From assembly GCA_045631645.1 (NCBI GenBank), contig JAZQVC010000033.1:1-21253 (forward strand): a stretch of DNA of 21,253 bases, in the 5' to 3' direction. Below are positions 14,950 to 21,253 of the stretch, piece by piece. This DNA comes from SIG459 sp045631645 (GTDB taxonomy: Bacteria > Bacillota > Clostridia > Oscillospirales > Oscillospiraceae). The notes under the pieces are model-generated. The model was not told the DNA's origin. It did no database searches and saw nothing but the letters and a program-made list of their open reading frames with translations. Every line of letters begins with the position of its first letter. Positions within the stretch are counted from its first letter, which is position 1. A program made the position numbers and the translations under genes.

Positions 14950-15792
14950 TTACTTGTCCTTCTTGAAAAATTCTGCTATTGCGTCTGCGCATTCCTCGAT
15001 GCTGAGAGCCTCAAGAGGCACTTCCCAGCCTGCGGCACGCAGACCGTAGATAAGTTCTGTGGTCTCGGGTACTGCAAGACCCTCGGCGCACATGGTTTCA
15101 ACCTGAGTGAAAACCTCTTTGGGCTTTCCGTCGGCAACTATTCTTCCGCCGCTCATAACGATAAGTCTGTCGGCGTCTATGCATTCGTCCATATGGTGGG
15201 TTATGAGGATAACCGTCATGCCCTTCTTGCTGCGAAGGCGCTCTATGGCGGCAAGAACCTCTCTGCGTCCTATGGGGTCAAGCATGGCGGTGGGCTCATC
15301 CAGCACTATGCACTCGGGCTCCATTGCAAGAACGCCCGCGATTGCAACGCGCTGCTTCTGTCCGCCGCTGAGACGATGGGGTGCGTGGAGGCGGTAGTCA
15401 TACATGCCCACGCTTTTCAGCGCCTCATCGACGCGAAGCCTTATTTCCTCGCTGGGCACTCCCAGATTTTCAGGAGCGAAGGCAACATCGTCCTCAACAA
15501 CGCTGGCAACTATCTGGTTGTCGGGATTCTGAAAAACCATGCCCACGCTGCGGCGTATGTCTATGGTATGCTCCTCAAGAGAGGTGTCCATTCCCTTCAC
15601 ATACACCTTTCCCTCTGTGGGGAGCAAAATGGCGTTGAGATGCTTGGCAAAGGTGCTCTTTCCGCTGCCGTTATGACCCAGCACTGCCACAAACGAACCT
15701 CGCTCTATCTCCAGCGAAAGATTCTTTACGGCCGGCGCTTCCCCCTCGCCGTAGGCAAATGTTAAGTTTTCTATCCTGATGATGGAATCCAT
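14950..15792 (-). CDS. ecfA1: ECF transporter ATPase EcfA1
   Basis: A 280-residue ATPase forming a heterodimer with EcfA2. Walker A GHNGSGKS (39-46), Q-loop VFQNPDNQIVASVVEDD (86-102; the NPDNQ form marks EcfA1), signature LSGGQKQR (141-148), Walker B CIVLDEP (161-167) and THHMDE H-loop are intact. The C-terminal EcfA domain ends at FFKKDK. It starts 4 nt after the methyltransferase stop, with the ribosome binding site (GGGAAAG) inside that gene's end. Confidence 0.93.
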   Translation of the reverse strand: MDSIIRIENLTFAYGEGEAPAVKNLSLEIERGSFVAVLGHNGSGKSTFAKHLNAILLPTEGKVYVKGMDTSLEEHTIDIRRSVGMVFQNPDNQIVASVVEDDVAFAPENLGVPSEEIRLRVDEALKSVGMYDYRLHAPHRLSGGQKQRVAIAGVLAMEPECIVLDEPTAMLDPIGRREVLAAIERLRSKKGMTVILITHHMDECIDADRLIVMSGGRIVADGKPKEVFTQVETMCAEGLAVPETTELIYGLRAAGWEVPLEALSIEECADAIAEFFKKDK

Positions 15793-15796
15793 TTAC

Positions 15797-16657
15797 TTAT
15801 CTTTCCCAGCGGCAGCTTGCCCCGCAAGGCAGTGCAAGGCCGGTGTCCGTAACTCTCAGACCCAGCTCCTGACTCTCGCTGTGACCGCCGAATTTTTTGG
15901 TGAAGATGCTGTCGGCAATATAGCCGATGGTGGATGCGCTGAGACCGGTGGTGTAAGAATTGATGATGACGAAAAGAGGATCGTCGCTGAGAACGCGGCT
16001 TGTAAGCTCAACGAAATCCCAGATGTTGTCCTCAAGTCTCCAAACCTCGCCGCCGGGGCCTCTGCCATAGGAGGGAGGATCCATAATGATAGCGTCATAG
16101 CGTCTGCCGCGGCGAATCTCGCGCTCAACAAACTTTGCGCAGTCATCAACTATCCAGCGGATGGGTGCTTCGCGCACACCGCTTGCCTCGGCATTTTCCT
16201 TGCCCCAGGCTACCATACCCTTTGCGGCGTCAACATGGCATACGCTTGCTCCCGCTTTTGCGGCGGCAACAGTGGCTGCACCGGTGTAGCCGAAGAGGTT
16301 AAGGACGCTGACGGGTCTGCCCGCTCCGCGTATTTTCTCCATGATATAGTCCCAGTTGCTTGCCTGCTCGGGGAAAAGACCGGTGTGCTTGAAGTTCATG
16401 GGCTTCACGTTGAAGGTCAGCTCGCCGTAATTGATTTTCCAGGACTCGGGAACAGAGGATTTATCCCAATGTCCGCCGCCAGTGCTTGAGCGGCTGTAGC
16501 GAGCGGAGGGCTTGCGCCAAAGGGGGTTATCGCGAGGGGTCTGCCATATTGCCTGAGGGTCGGGGCGGATGAGAATCTGGTTTCCCCAACGCTCCAGCTT
16601 TTCTCCACGGGAACAGTCTATAAGTTCAAAATCCTGCCATTTATCAGCTATCCACAT
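15797..16657 (-). CDS. Class I SAM-dependent methyltransferase, RlmI/RsmC-like
   Basis: A 286-residue enzyme of the COG1092-like group, probably methylating rRNA or another nucleic acid. SAM-binding motif I is LNLFGYTG (119-126), an acidic ribose-binding residue follows (HVDAAKG, D143), and the catalytic-type motif is DPPSYGRG (193-200). The N-terminal segment KLERWGNQILIRPDPQAIW is typical of the family. The start was placed at 16657 rather than 16732: the longer version would run through the promoter -10 and -35 boxes, while GGAG lies 9 nt before this ATG. It is the first gene of the long leftward operon and lacks an obvious PUA domain. Exact target not determined. Confidence 0.85.
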   Translation of the reverse strand: MWIADKWQDFELIDCSRGEKLERWGNQILIRPDPQAIWQTPRDNPLWRKPSARYSRSSTGGGHWDKSSVPESWKINYGELTFNVKPMNFKHTGLFPEQASNWDYIMEKIRGAGRPVSVLNLFGYTGAATVAAAKAGASVCHVDAAKGMVAWGKENAEASGVREAPIRWIVDDCAKFVEREIRRGRRYDAIIMDPPSYGRGPGGEVWRLEDNIWDFVELTSRVLSDDPLFVIINSYTTGLSASTIGYIADSIFTKKFGGHSESQELGLRVTDTGLALPCGASCRWER

Positions 16658-16703
16658 AAGCATTTTCTCCAGTTTGTTACAATAATGTATATTAGAACAC
16701 TGT

Positions 16704-16732
16704 ATTATATCACGCCATATTTCAAAGGTCAA
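16704..16732 (-). promoter_or_regulatory. Promoter of the long leftward operon
   Basis: On the minus strand, TTGACC (16732-16727), a 17 bp spacer and a perfect TATAAT (16709-16704). The predicted start near 16697 leaves about 40 nt before the methyltransferase ATG. Confidence 0.85.
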
Positions 16733-16793
16733 TTATCGGAGGGATATAATTAATCGACTGATTTTGCGTGAGGGCAGTTGCTTTTCCTTTTAA

Positions 16794-16846
16794 TGCCTCC
16801 CTTGCAAAGGGAGGTGGCATTTGCGAAGCAAATGACGAAGGGATTG
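16794..16846 (+). repeat. Dual-hairpin intergenic repeat, copy 2
   Basis: Hairpin CCTCCCTT (16796-16803) with AAGGGAGG (16807-16814), then TGG, hairpin CATTTGC-GAA-GCAAATG (16818-16834), then ACGAAGGGATTG. It has the same plan as the copies at 8557-8607 (inverted) and 16851-16900. Confidence 0.75.
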
Positions 16847-16850
16847 TTTA

Positions 16851-16900
16851 AAGCCTTCCCCTTGAGGGGAAGGTGGCTGCCGAAGGCAGACGGATGAGGT
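16851..16900 (+). repeat. Dual-hairpin intergenic repeat, copy 3
   Basis: Hairpin CCTTCCCC (16854-16861) with GGGGAAGG (16866-16873), then TGG, hairpin CTGCC-GAA-GGCAG (16877-16889), then ACGGATGAGG. It is tandem with copy 2. The second stem differs in sequence but stays fully paired around GAA. Confidence 0.75.
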
Positions 16901-16933
16901 GTTTGTCTCCGGCACATTTTCTTAACGCCCCGA

Positions 16934-17001
16934 CGTTTTCCGCTCGGGACGCTGCTGCCTCGAGGCGACTGTTCGTCGCCACCGAGATTTCACCTCGTAC
17001 T
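16934..17001 (-). repeat. 68-bp element, copy B
   Basis: Inverted relative to copy A (8644-8711), same length. It contains the perfect hairpin GGCGAC (16964-16969), loop TGTTC, GTCGCC (16975-16980). Compared with copy A, one stem pair changes from C-G to A-T on both sides, and another from G-T to G-C, so the hairpin is maintained. The exact block shared with A is 16934-16958. Confidence 0.8.
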
Positions 17002-17021
17002 GTTTTACAGCGCACCTTTAA

Positions 17022-17072
17022 AGCCTCCCTTGTGTAAAGGGAGGTGCCGAGCAACGCGAGGCGGAGGGATTG
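17022..17072 (+). repeat. Dual-hairpin intergenic repeat, copy 4
   Basis: First hairpin CCTCCCTT (17024-17031) with AAGGGAGG (17037-17044). The second part, GCCGAGCAACGCGAGGC, is a weaker or imperfect hairpin lacking the GAA loop. The tail GGAGGGATTG matches the other units. Confidence 0.65.
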
Positions 17073-17093
17073 TTCCTCATAATATGTTCCCCC

Positions 17094-17120
17094 CCCGTAG
17101 GGCGGGGGTTTACTCCCGCC
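17094..17120. repeat. GC-rich palindromic repeat
   Basis: GGCGGG (17101-17106) pairs with CCCGCC (17115-17120) across an 8-nt loop and is preceded by CCCCGTA. Similar in plan to 8612-8640 when that is read on the minus strand. The rest of 16741-17140 holds no gene; 16741-16793 shows nothing recognisable. Confidence 0.5.
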
Positions 17121-17139
17121 GCCAAAGCCTACTGCTGCG

Positions 17140-17170
17140 AAAAAACAGACCTGCTCACGCAGGTCTGTTT
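17140..17170 (-). terminator. Terminator of the GntR/ABC cassette
   Basis: Perfect 12-bp stem (17143-17154 with 17159-17170), loop TCAC, followed on the minus strand by a T run. It lies 8 bp beyond the stop codon of the ABC permease. Confidence 0.88.
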
Positions 17171-17177
17171 CGCTTTA

Positions 17178-19250
17178 TCAATATTCGTATTTACCCCAAT
17201 CGTAGGAGTTTTCGCCGGTGAGGCCTCTCTCCTCGCCCACGGTGTGCAAAATGACGCCGTGGTCAAGAAGCCATGCCTCGGTGCGGCTGCCAACGGTGGG
17301 CACGGTGTAGAAGCTCATATACTTTATATCACCGGTGATGGGTCTGGGCTCAGAAGTGGGAGCTATCGCCGCAGACATTGTATAACTCATTTCGTCAGAA
17401 AGCTCCTTGTCGATAACCTGACTTTCGGTGTAGCGCAGCTCCAGCTCTATGCGTGCGGAGTAAACATTATTGAGATACTCCTCGTCCTCAATTATCCAGA
17501 GCTTGCCCACCTTGCCCTCGGCAAGATCGGGAAGAATGCACCGGCTCCAAAGCTCCCACATTTCCTCGCCGGAGAATCCGTAATTATGGTGGAAGGATTT
17601 GAGTCTATAGTCACTTGCGGTGTTTTTATAATCGCCCATGAGCTCTTCCTTTTCGGCGGGGCTCATCTGCTTGAGCACGTAGCTCTCGTCATAGCCATAG
17701 TAGTTGATAATGACGATATCTTCCTCGCTCATATCCGGATTGAGCTCCATAAGCTCTTCCAGAGTTACGGTGGCGCGAAGCTGACCGCTGGCAAAGTTTT
17801 CGGCAGTGGGAACAAAGGGCAGAGCCTTTCTCATTTCTATGGCCTCGGCGCTGTTCTGGAGATTTTCCAGAGCTTCCACGTCCTCGGGATTGATGCCGTA
17901 GCGGATATAATAAATTCTGCTGAGGGTATTACCGTTTTTCAGAGTATAGGTGATATGGAAGGAGCTGCCAAGGCCTGTGTCTCTCTCGTGAATGGCCTTA
18001 TTTTCCACCACACTTTTGTGGAGGGCAATAGCGGCGGCAATGTTTTCCGGCTGCTCATATATAATGGCATCGCTGCCCACAACGAAAACGCTCTCCACAT
18101 CCTCCGCGTCGGGAACGCGGCGCTCGATGCCCAAAAGGTCTGTTTCCAGAGCAAGCATGCATACGCAGATTATGGCGCAGCTGACAATGAGGCCCTTCCA
18201 TCTGCCTTTAAACACGCGGAAGGACTTATAAATAAGCATCTCCGCGGCAAAATAACCCACAAAGGCACCGATGAGCATAAACAAGAGTATGCACATCGCC
18301 TCAGCAAAAGGAGTCATCCAGAAGCTGTTTATAAGGATGCTGTAGAAAATAGCCCCGGAGAAGAGCGCTCCCCCAAAGGTCATGCAGTATTTGAAAACGG
18401 GCTTGAGCGCATCGATTGCAACAACATCGCCCACGCTTTCCATCCGTCTGCGGCGATAGAGAGCCATCGCTCCGAAGTACATTATTATACCAACGGCACA
18501 GCAGATGGCAATCAAAGCCCAACCTCGGTAGAATACGCCTATAACATTGTGACCGCCCGTGGCGGGATTATACTCGGTGATAGATCCGGGTCCGCTCTGC
18601 CACATGCCCACAATGGGACTCAGATATCTGGAAATGGGTCCGCCTGAATAGCTTTTGCCGAAAATTATGACCTCTATCAAACTTCCCGCAATGGCCTCGG
18701 CAACGGCTGCCACAAAGTTAAGCACCGCAAACACGATGGGCAAAATTACTATATTGCCGGTAAGCTGGGCGCAGAGGTTTGCAAAGCCATAGAAGAAAAT
18801 GAACATCATAGTGACAATGGCAAATGCCTGCAGGTCAAAAACCACCGCTCCCCCAAAGCCCTTGAAATAATGAACGAGGGCGCACAGGGCAAAGGTCACA
18901 GCGTTGATTATAATGGCGGGGAGCGCTCCTGCCAAAGTTGCGGAGAAGAAAACACCCTCTCTTTTAACGGGCAGGCTTGCAATGCCGGACATGGTCTTGG
19001 AGTTATACATAAAGCTCCATACGCTCATCGCGGAGAGAGCGCCCAGCCCCATGCCGCTTAAAATTCCGCCCACATTGGCAAGCTCAATAATATCCCGCTG
19101 AAGGCTTGAGAGCTTTGAAACATAGTCGGAGACCGCTGCAACGGGGCCGGCCAGCATCCAAACCGCAAAATAGATGAACCACAGCGGCCAGAAGCGTTTG
19201 AGAGTGTTCAGGAAAATGGCCTTGTTAAAGTACGATTTCTTTGACAGCAT
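17178..19250 (-). CDS. ABC-2-type exporter permease with large extracytoplasmic domain
   Basis: A 690-residue membrane subunit of the ABC transporter whose ATPase precedes it. The first ~390 residues hold about ten to twelve hydrophobic segments. The last ~300 residues are hydrophilic with no further membrane span and are probably outside the cell (VFVVGSDAIIYEQPENIAAA onward), like the DUF6449-type tails I recall in YtrC/D-like proteins. The start at 19250 was chosen over 19289 because GGGAGG lies 8 nt before it. It overlaps the end of the ATPase gene by 26 nt. Its neighbours suggest a YtrA-regulated transporter responding to cell-wall stress or an antibiotic; the substrate is not evident. 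Confidence 0.85.
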   Translation of the reverse strand: MLSKKSYFNKAIFLNTLKRFWPLWFIYFAVWMLAGPVAAVSDYVSKLSSLQRDIIELANVGGILSGMGLGALSAMSVWSFMYNSKTMSGIASLPVKREGVFFSATLAGALPAIIINAVTFALCALVHYFKGFGGAVVFDLQAFAIVTMMFIFFYGFANLCAQLTGNIVILPIVFAVLNFVAAVAEAIAGSLIEVIIFGKSYSGGPISRYLSPIVGMWQSGPGSITEYNPATGGHNVIGVFYRGWALIAICCAVGIIMYFGAMALYRRRRMESVGDVVAIDALKPVFKYCMTFGGALFSGAIFYSILINSFWMTPFAEAMCILLFMLIGAFVGYFAAEMLIYKSFRVFKGRWKGLIVSCAIICVCMLALETDLLGIERRVPDAEDVESVFVVGSDAIIYEQPENIAAAIALHKSVVENKAIHERDTGLGSSFHITYTLKNGNTLSRIYYIRYGINPEDVEALENLQNSAEAIEMRKALPFVPTAENFASGQLRATVTLEELMELNPDMSEEDIVIINYYGYDESYVLKQMSPAEKEELMGDYKNTASDYRLKSFHHNYGFSGEEMWELWSRCILPDLAEGKVGKLWIIEDEEYLNNVYSARIELELRYTESQVIDKELSDEMSYTMSAAIAPTSEPRPITGDIKYMSFYTVPTVGSRTEAWLLDHGVILHTVGEERGLTGENSYDWGKYEY

Positions 19251-20118
19251 AGTCTGCACCTCCCAACTCATAAATAAAAATTTCCTCAAGGCTCAGGGGC
19301 AGAGCGTCCATGAACAAAGGCTCGCTCTCCTGCAAAGCCAAAAGCACCGCGCCGGGCTCGCCGCGGACAATGATGGTGCGCAGTCTGCCCGTGGAGGCGG
19401 TATGAAGAATGTCCAAACCTTCGGGAAGCTCTCTTCCCTCGGGCAGGGCAATCTGGATTTTGCTGATGTTCTCCTGAAGCTCGCTGAGGCTGCGCTCCAA
19501 AAGGAGTCTTCCGTGGTCAATGATGCCTACATGGTCGCAGACATCCTCAAGCTCGCGGAGGTTATGGCTGGAAACCAGAACGGTTGTGCCGTGCTCAGCC
19601 ACATCGGACATGATTATGCTCCAAACCTGACGGCGCATAACGGGGTCAAGACCGTCAACGGGCTCATCCAGCACCATCACTTTGGGGCGCATGCACATGC
19701 AAAGCCAGAAAGCGGCCTGCTTCTGCATACCCTTGCTCATGCGGCGGATTGGCATATTTTCGTCAAGATTGAAAACTCCCTTGAGTTTTTCATAGCGCTC
19801 CATGTCGAAGCGAGGATAAATGCCCCTGTAATATTTCATCAGATCCTTCACAGTGGACTGGAGGAAATAGAAAATATCATCGGGGATGTAGGCAATGCTC
19901 TCTTTAACGGCGGGGTTTTCGTAGACGGGCTGACCGTCCACCTCTATCTCGCCGCCATCGGGGCGGTAAATACCCATAATATTGCGGATGAGGGTGCTCT
20001 TTCCGCTGCCGTTTGGTCCAACGAGACCATAAATGCCTCCTTTTGGAACATGGATGCTTATGCCGTCCAGAGCCATAAAGCCGTCAAAACTCTTGCTGAC
20101 ATTTTTTATCTGAATCAT
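19225..20118 (-). CDS. ABC exporter ATPase, YtrB-like
   Basis: A 297-residue ATPase of an ABC-2-type transporter. Walker A GPNGSGKS (34-41), signature in the SKG form (MSKGMQKQ, 127-134), Walker B KVMVLDEP (146-153) and H-loop His185 (SSHNLRE) are present. The Q-loop position reads YIPDD, an acidic variant often seen in this group. A C-terminal extension of about 80 residues (from LSELQENISKIQIALPEG) follows the nucleotide-binding domain. It overlaps the regulator stop by 4 nt upstream and the permease start downstream, so all three genes are co-translated. Confidence 0.92.
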   Translation of the reverse strand: MIQIKNVSKSFDGFMALDGISIHVPKGGIYGLVGPNGSGKSTLIRNIMGIYRPDGGEIEVDGQPVYENPAVKESIAYIPDDIFYFLQSTVKDLMKYYRGIYPRFDMERYEKLKGVFNLDENMPIRRMSKGMQKQAAFWLCMCMRPKVMVLDEPVDGLDPVMRRQVWSIIMSDVAEHGTTVLVSSHNLRELEDVCDHVGIIDHGRLLLERSLSELQENISKIQIALPEGRELPEGLDILHTASTGRLRTIIVRGEPGAVLLALQESEPLFMDALPLSLEEIFIYELGGADYAVKEIVL

Positions 20119-20477
20119 TCTTCGCTGCCTCCTTTCAGATATCGCTCAATGTCCTCGTCGCTTACGCCAAGATAGCGAAGCTCCTTAACTGTCTCCCCAA
20201 GGGTTTTGAGGAGTTCATTTCTTCTTCCTGTGTCCACATCCATTTTGTGGGCGGCAAAACTGCCCTTGCCGGCTATGGAGTAGATATAGCCCCTGCCTTC
20301 AAGCTCCCTGTAGGCACGCTGAATGGTGTTGGGATTGATGGCCAAAGACTGGGCAAGCTCTCTCACAGAGGGCATTTTCTCGTCGGGAGCTATAACGCCC
20401 GAAACGATGAGCTTCTGGAGAGCATCCATAACCTGAACATATATGGGACGGGGGTCTCTGTAATTTATTGTTATCAC
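20115..20477 (-). CDS. GntR-family repressor, YtrA subfamily
   Basis: A 120-residue DNA-binding regulator. The N terminus (YRDPRPIYVQVMDALQKLI) and the winged helix-turn-helix (PSVRELAQSLAINPNTIQRA, about 37-56, then GRGYIYSIAGKGSF) are typical. The C-terminal part is short and helical with no large ligand domain, which defines the YtrA subfamily. The start was set at the GTG at 20477 rather than the GTG at 20486: GAGG lies 8 nt before the former, and family members usually start M-I-x-I-x-YRDPRPIY. It probably represses its own operon through the dyad at 20498-20524. Confidence 0.92.
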   Translation of the reverse strand: MITINYRDPRPIYVQVMDALQKLIVSGVIAPDEKMPSVRELAQSLAINPNTIQRAYRELEGRGYIYSIAGKGSFAAHKMDVDTGRRNELLKTLGETVKELRYLGVSDEDIERYLKGGSEE

Positions 20478-20497
20478 AGACTTCACCTCTCTGCACT

Positions 20498-20524
20498 AAC
20501 TGTATTAGCTGTATTAGTACAGTT
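20498..20524. promoter_or_regulatory. Likely operator of the GntR-family repressor
   Basis: AACTGTA (20498-20504) and TACAGTT (20518-20524) form a dyad 27 bp long. Inside it CTGTATTAG occurs twice in tandem (20500-20508, 20509-20517). It lies directly downstream of the -10 box, across the expected transcript start, a good position for repression. Confidence 0.7.
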
Positions 20525-20553
20525 AAAATACACCGATACACTTCGTTTGTCAA
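20525..20553 (-). promoter_or_regulatory. Promoter of the GntR/ABC cassette
   Basis: On the minus strand, a perfect TTGACA (20553-20548), a 17 bp spacer and TATTTT (20530-20525), immediately followed by the operator dyad. Confidence 0.82.
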
Positions 20554-20581
20554 GCATTTTCCGCAAAAAACATTCTGCCGA

Positions 20582-20610
20582 TTTACAAACTGAGCTGCGG
20601 GTGATAGAAT
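20582..20610 (+). promoter_or_regulatory. Promoter of the thioesterase gene
   Basis: TTTACA (20582-20587), a 17 bp spacer and TAGAAT (20605-20610). The predicted start near 20617 gives a very short leader with AAAGGAAG just before the ATG at 20636. Confidence 0.55.
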
Positions 20611-20635
20611 TTTACAGCAAAGGAAGTGCAGAAAT

Positions 20636-21076
20636 ATGACGCAAACAGAATTCACTCTGAGAATAATAGACTTTATCGAGCGCGTGAACGTAGACCCTGA
20701 CCGTTTCTGCGGAATGCTCGCCCCGCGCTTTATCGGATGCAATGCGGACGAAATGAGCATTGAGCTTGGGTTCACGGCGCAGAGCTGGCAGGAAAATCCC
20801 CTTGGTATTATCCACGGCGGCATCGTCATTGCGATGATGGACAGCGCGCTGGGTGTTCTTGCAAGCGCCGTCTGCGGTGGGCGCAGTGTTACCGTTTCGC
20901 TGCAGACATCGTTCCTGCGCGCGGTGTACGCTACCGACAGAATAAACGTGCGCGCCGTTGTGACCTACGCCGGGCGCAGCATCGTCCATTGCGAGTGCAA
21001 GGCTTACCGCGAGGGCGAAGAGCATGAACCGGTGGCATCGGCTTCTGCGGTTTTTAAACCTATCGCACCAATATAA
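20636..21076 (+). CDS. PaaI-family hotdog thioesterase
   Basis: A 146-residue acyl-CoA thioesterase-like protein with the hotdog fold. The active-site segment NPLGIIHGGIVIAMMDSALG (55-73) holds the HGG motif (His60-Gly62) and the conserved Asp69. The following SVTVSLQTSFLRAV and YAGRSIVHCECKAY strands fit the family, as does the length. Members act as tetramers or dimers and hydrolyse aromatic or medium-chain acyl-CoA; the substrate here is unknown. It is divergent from the GntR cassette, with separate promoters back to back. Confidence 0.9.
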   Translation: MTQTEFTLRIIDFIERVNVDPDRFCGMLAPRFIGCNADEMSIELGFTAQSWQENPLGIIHGGIVIAMMDSALGVLASAVCGGRSVTVSLQTSFLRAVYATDRINVRAVVTYAGRSIVHCECKAYREGEEHEPVASASAVFKPIAPI

Positions 21077-21083
21077 AACAGAT

Positions 21084-21114
21084 TTGATGCAATAACGGCA
21101 TATAATCGCATCAA
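21084..21114. other. Dyad around a TATAAT box
   Basis: TTGATGC (21084-21090) and GCATCAA (21108-21114) are exact reverse complements separated by 17 nt. A TATAAT (21101-21106) lies between them, but no good -35 box is at the right distance. It could be an operator for the gene starting at 21145 or a weak terminator for the thioesterase gene. It has no T tract. Confidence 0.35.
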
Positions 21115-21144
21115 CAACCCTGTGCTGCGGAGGTGTATCGAGAT

Positions 21145-21253
21145 ATGGAAAAGCCCCAATATAGATCTTCTCTTCGAATGAAGCTTGGCGCGGTATATTT
21201 TGGATTTCTGCGAAAACTCATGTGGCTGAAAATGCACAGGAGCTTTGCTCGCA
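21145..21253 (+). CDS. Start of a gene, possibly VanW family, cut by the window edge
   Basis: An open frame of 36 codons running off the right edge, with GGAGG 11 nt before the ATG. The visible product starts MEKPQYRSSLRMKLGAVYFG and continues with basic and aromatic residues to HRSFAR. The pattern RSxLRxxLGxxYF...W...FA is like the N terminus of some VanW-family proteins, but this is recalled likeness only and most of the gene is outside the window. Confidence 0.5.
   Translation, partial: MEKPQYRSSLRMKLGAVYFGFLRKLMWLKMHRSFAR

Noticed and set aside
16658..16732. Longer N terminus for the methyltransferase
   Set aside because: It would be encoded across a near-consensus promoter, and a ribosome binding site supports the later ATG.
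17070..18647. 525-residue open frame on the plus strand opposite the ABC permease
   Set aside because: Antisense to a gene with a clear ribosome binding site, membrane segments and a terminator; its first part runs through palindromic repeats.

Overview
The window looks like a chromosomal stretch from a Gram-positive anaerobe of class Clostridia, probably a gut member of the Oscillospirales. This is inferred from sequence only. The pointers are strong AGGAGG-type ribosome binding sites, sigma-A promoters with 16-17 bp spacers, short operons with 1-4 nt overlaps, a YtrA-type GntR/ABC cassette, a zinc-finger ClpE-like ATPase, EcfA-EcfA-EcfT next to truA, and clusters of palindromic intergenic repeats of the CCTCCCTT...AAGGGAGG kind common in such genomes. 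No rRNA, tRNA, CRISPR array, integrase or complete insertion sequence was seen.

Layout. (1) 1-1260: an AT-rich leftward lipoprotein gene of unknown function. (2) 1322-1863: a low-molecular-weight tyrosine phosphatase with its own promoter, sharing a bidirectional terminator with a leftward ArsB/NhaD-type permease (1874-3142). (3) 3251-5394: uvrB, followed by a decayed MATE transporter remnant whose start codon overlaps the uvrB stop. (4) 5391-8556: a consensus promoter, a structured leader ending in a strong intrinsic terminator (riboswitch architecture, class not identified), then a three-gene BtuCD/FecCD-type ABC importer (permease, ATPase, binding lipoprotein) and a terminator. (5) 8557-8950: a cluster of palindromic repeats. 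(6) 16732 down to 8955: one long leftward transcription unit, read as rRNA-type methyltransferase, ecfA1, ecfA2, ecfT, a 32-residue membrane peptide, truA, cvpA, a clpE-like gene and a 90-residue membrane protein, closed by a terminator. (7) 16794-17120: a second repeat cluster, in inverted orientation relative to the first. (8) 20553 down to 17140: a leftward GntR-ATPase-permease cassette with a promoter-operator. (9) 20582-21253: a rightward hotdog thioesterase and the start of a further gene, possibly VanW-like.

How the genes work together. The ABC importer (region 4) probably takes up a chelated metal or oxyanion and appears to be feedback-controlled by its leader. In the long operon, EcfA1/EcfA2/EcfT form the energising module of a group II ECF vitamin/metal transporter whose substrate-binding S subunits must be encoded elsewhere. 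TruA and the methyltransferase act on RNA, and the ClpE-like protein would feed ClpP. The GntR cassette resembles YtrA-type envelope-stress or drug-responsive transporters.

The most unusual items are the unassigned leader RNA with mutually exclusive pairings at 5438-5608, the inverted pair of 68-bp elements whose hairpin shows a compensatory change (8644-8711 and 16934-17001), the dual-hairpin repeat family around them, and the small ORF wedged between ecfT and truA.
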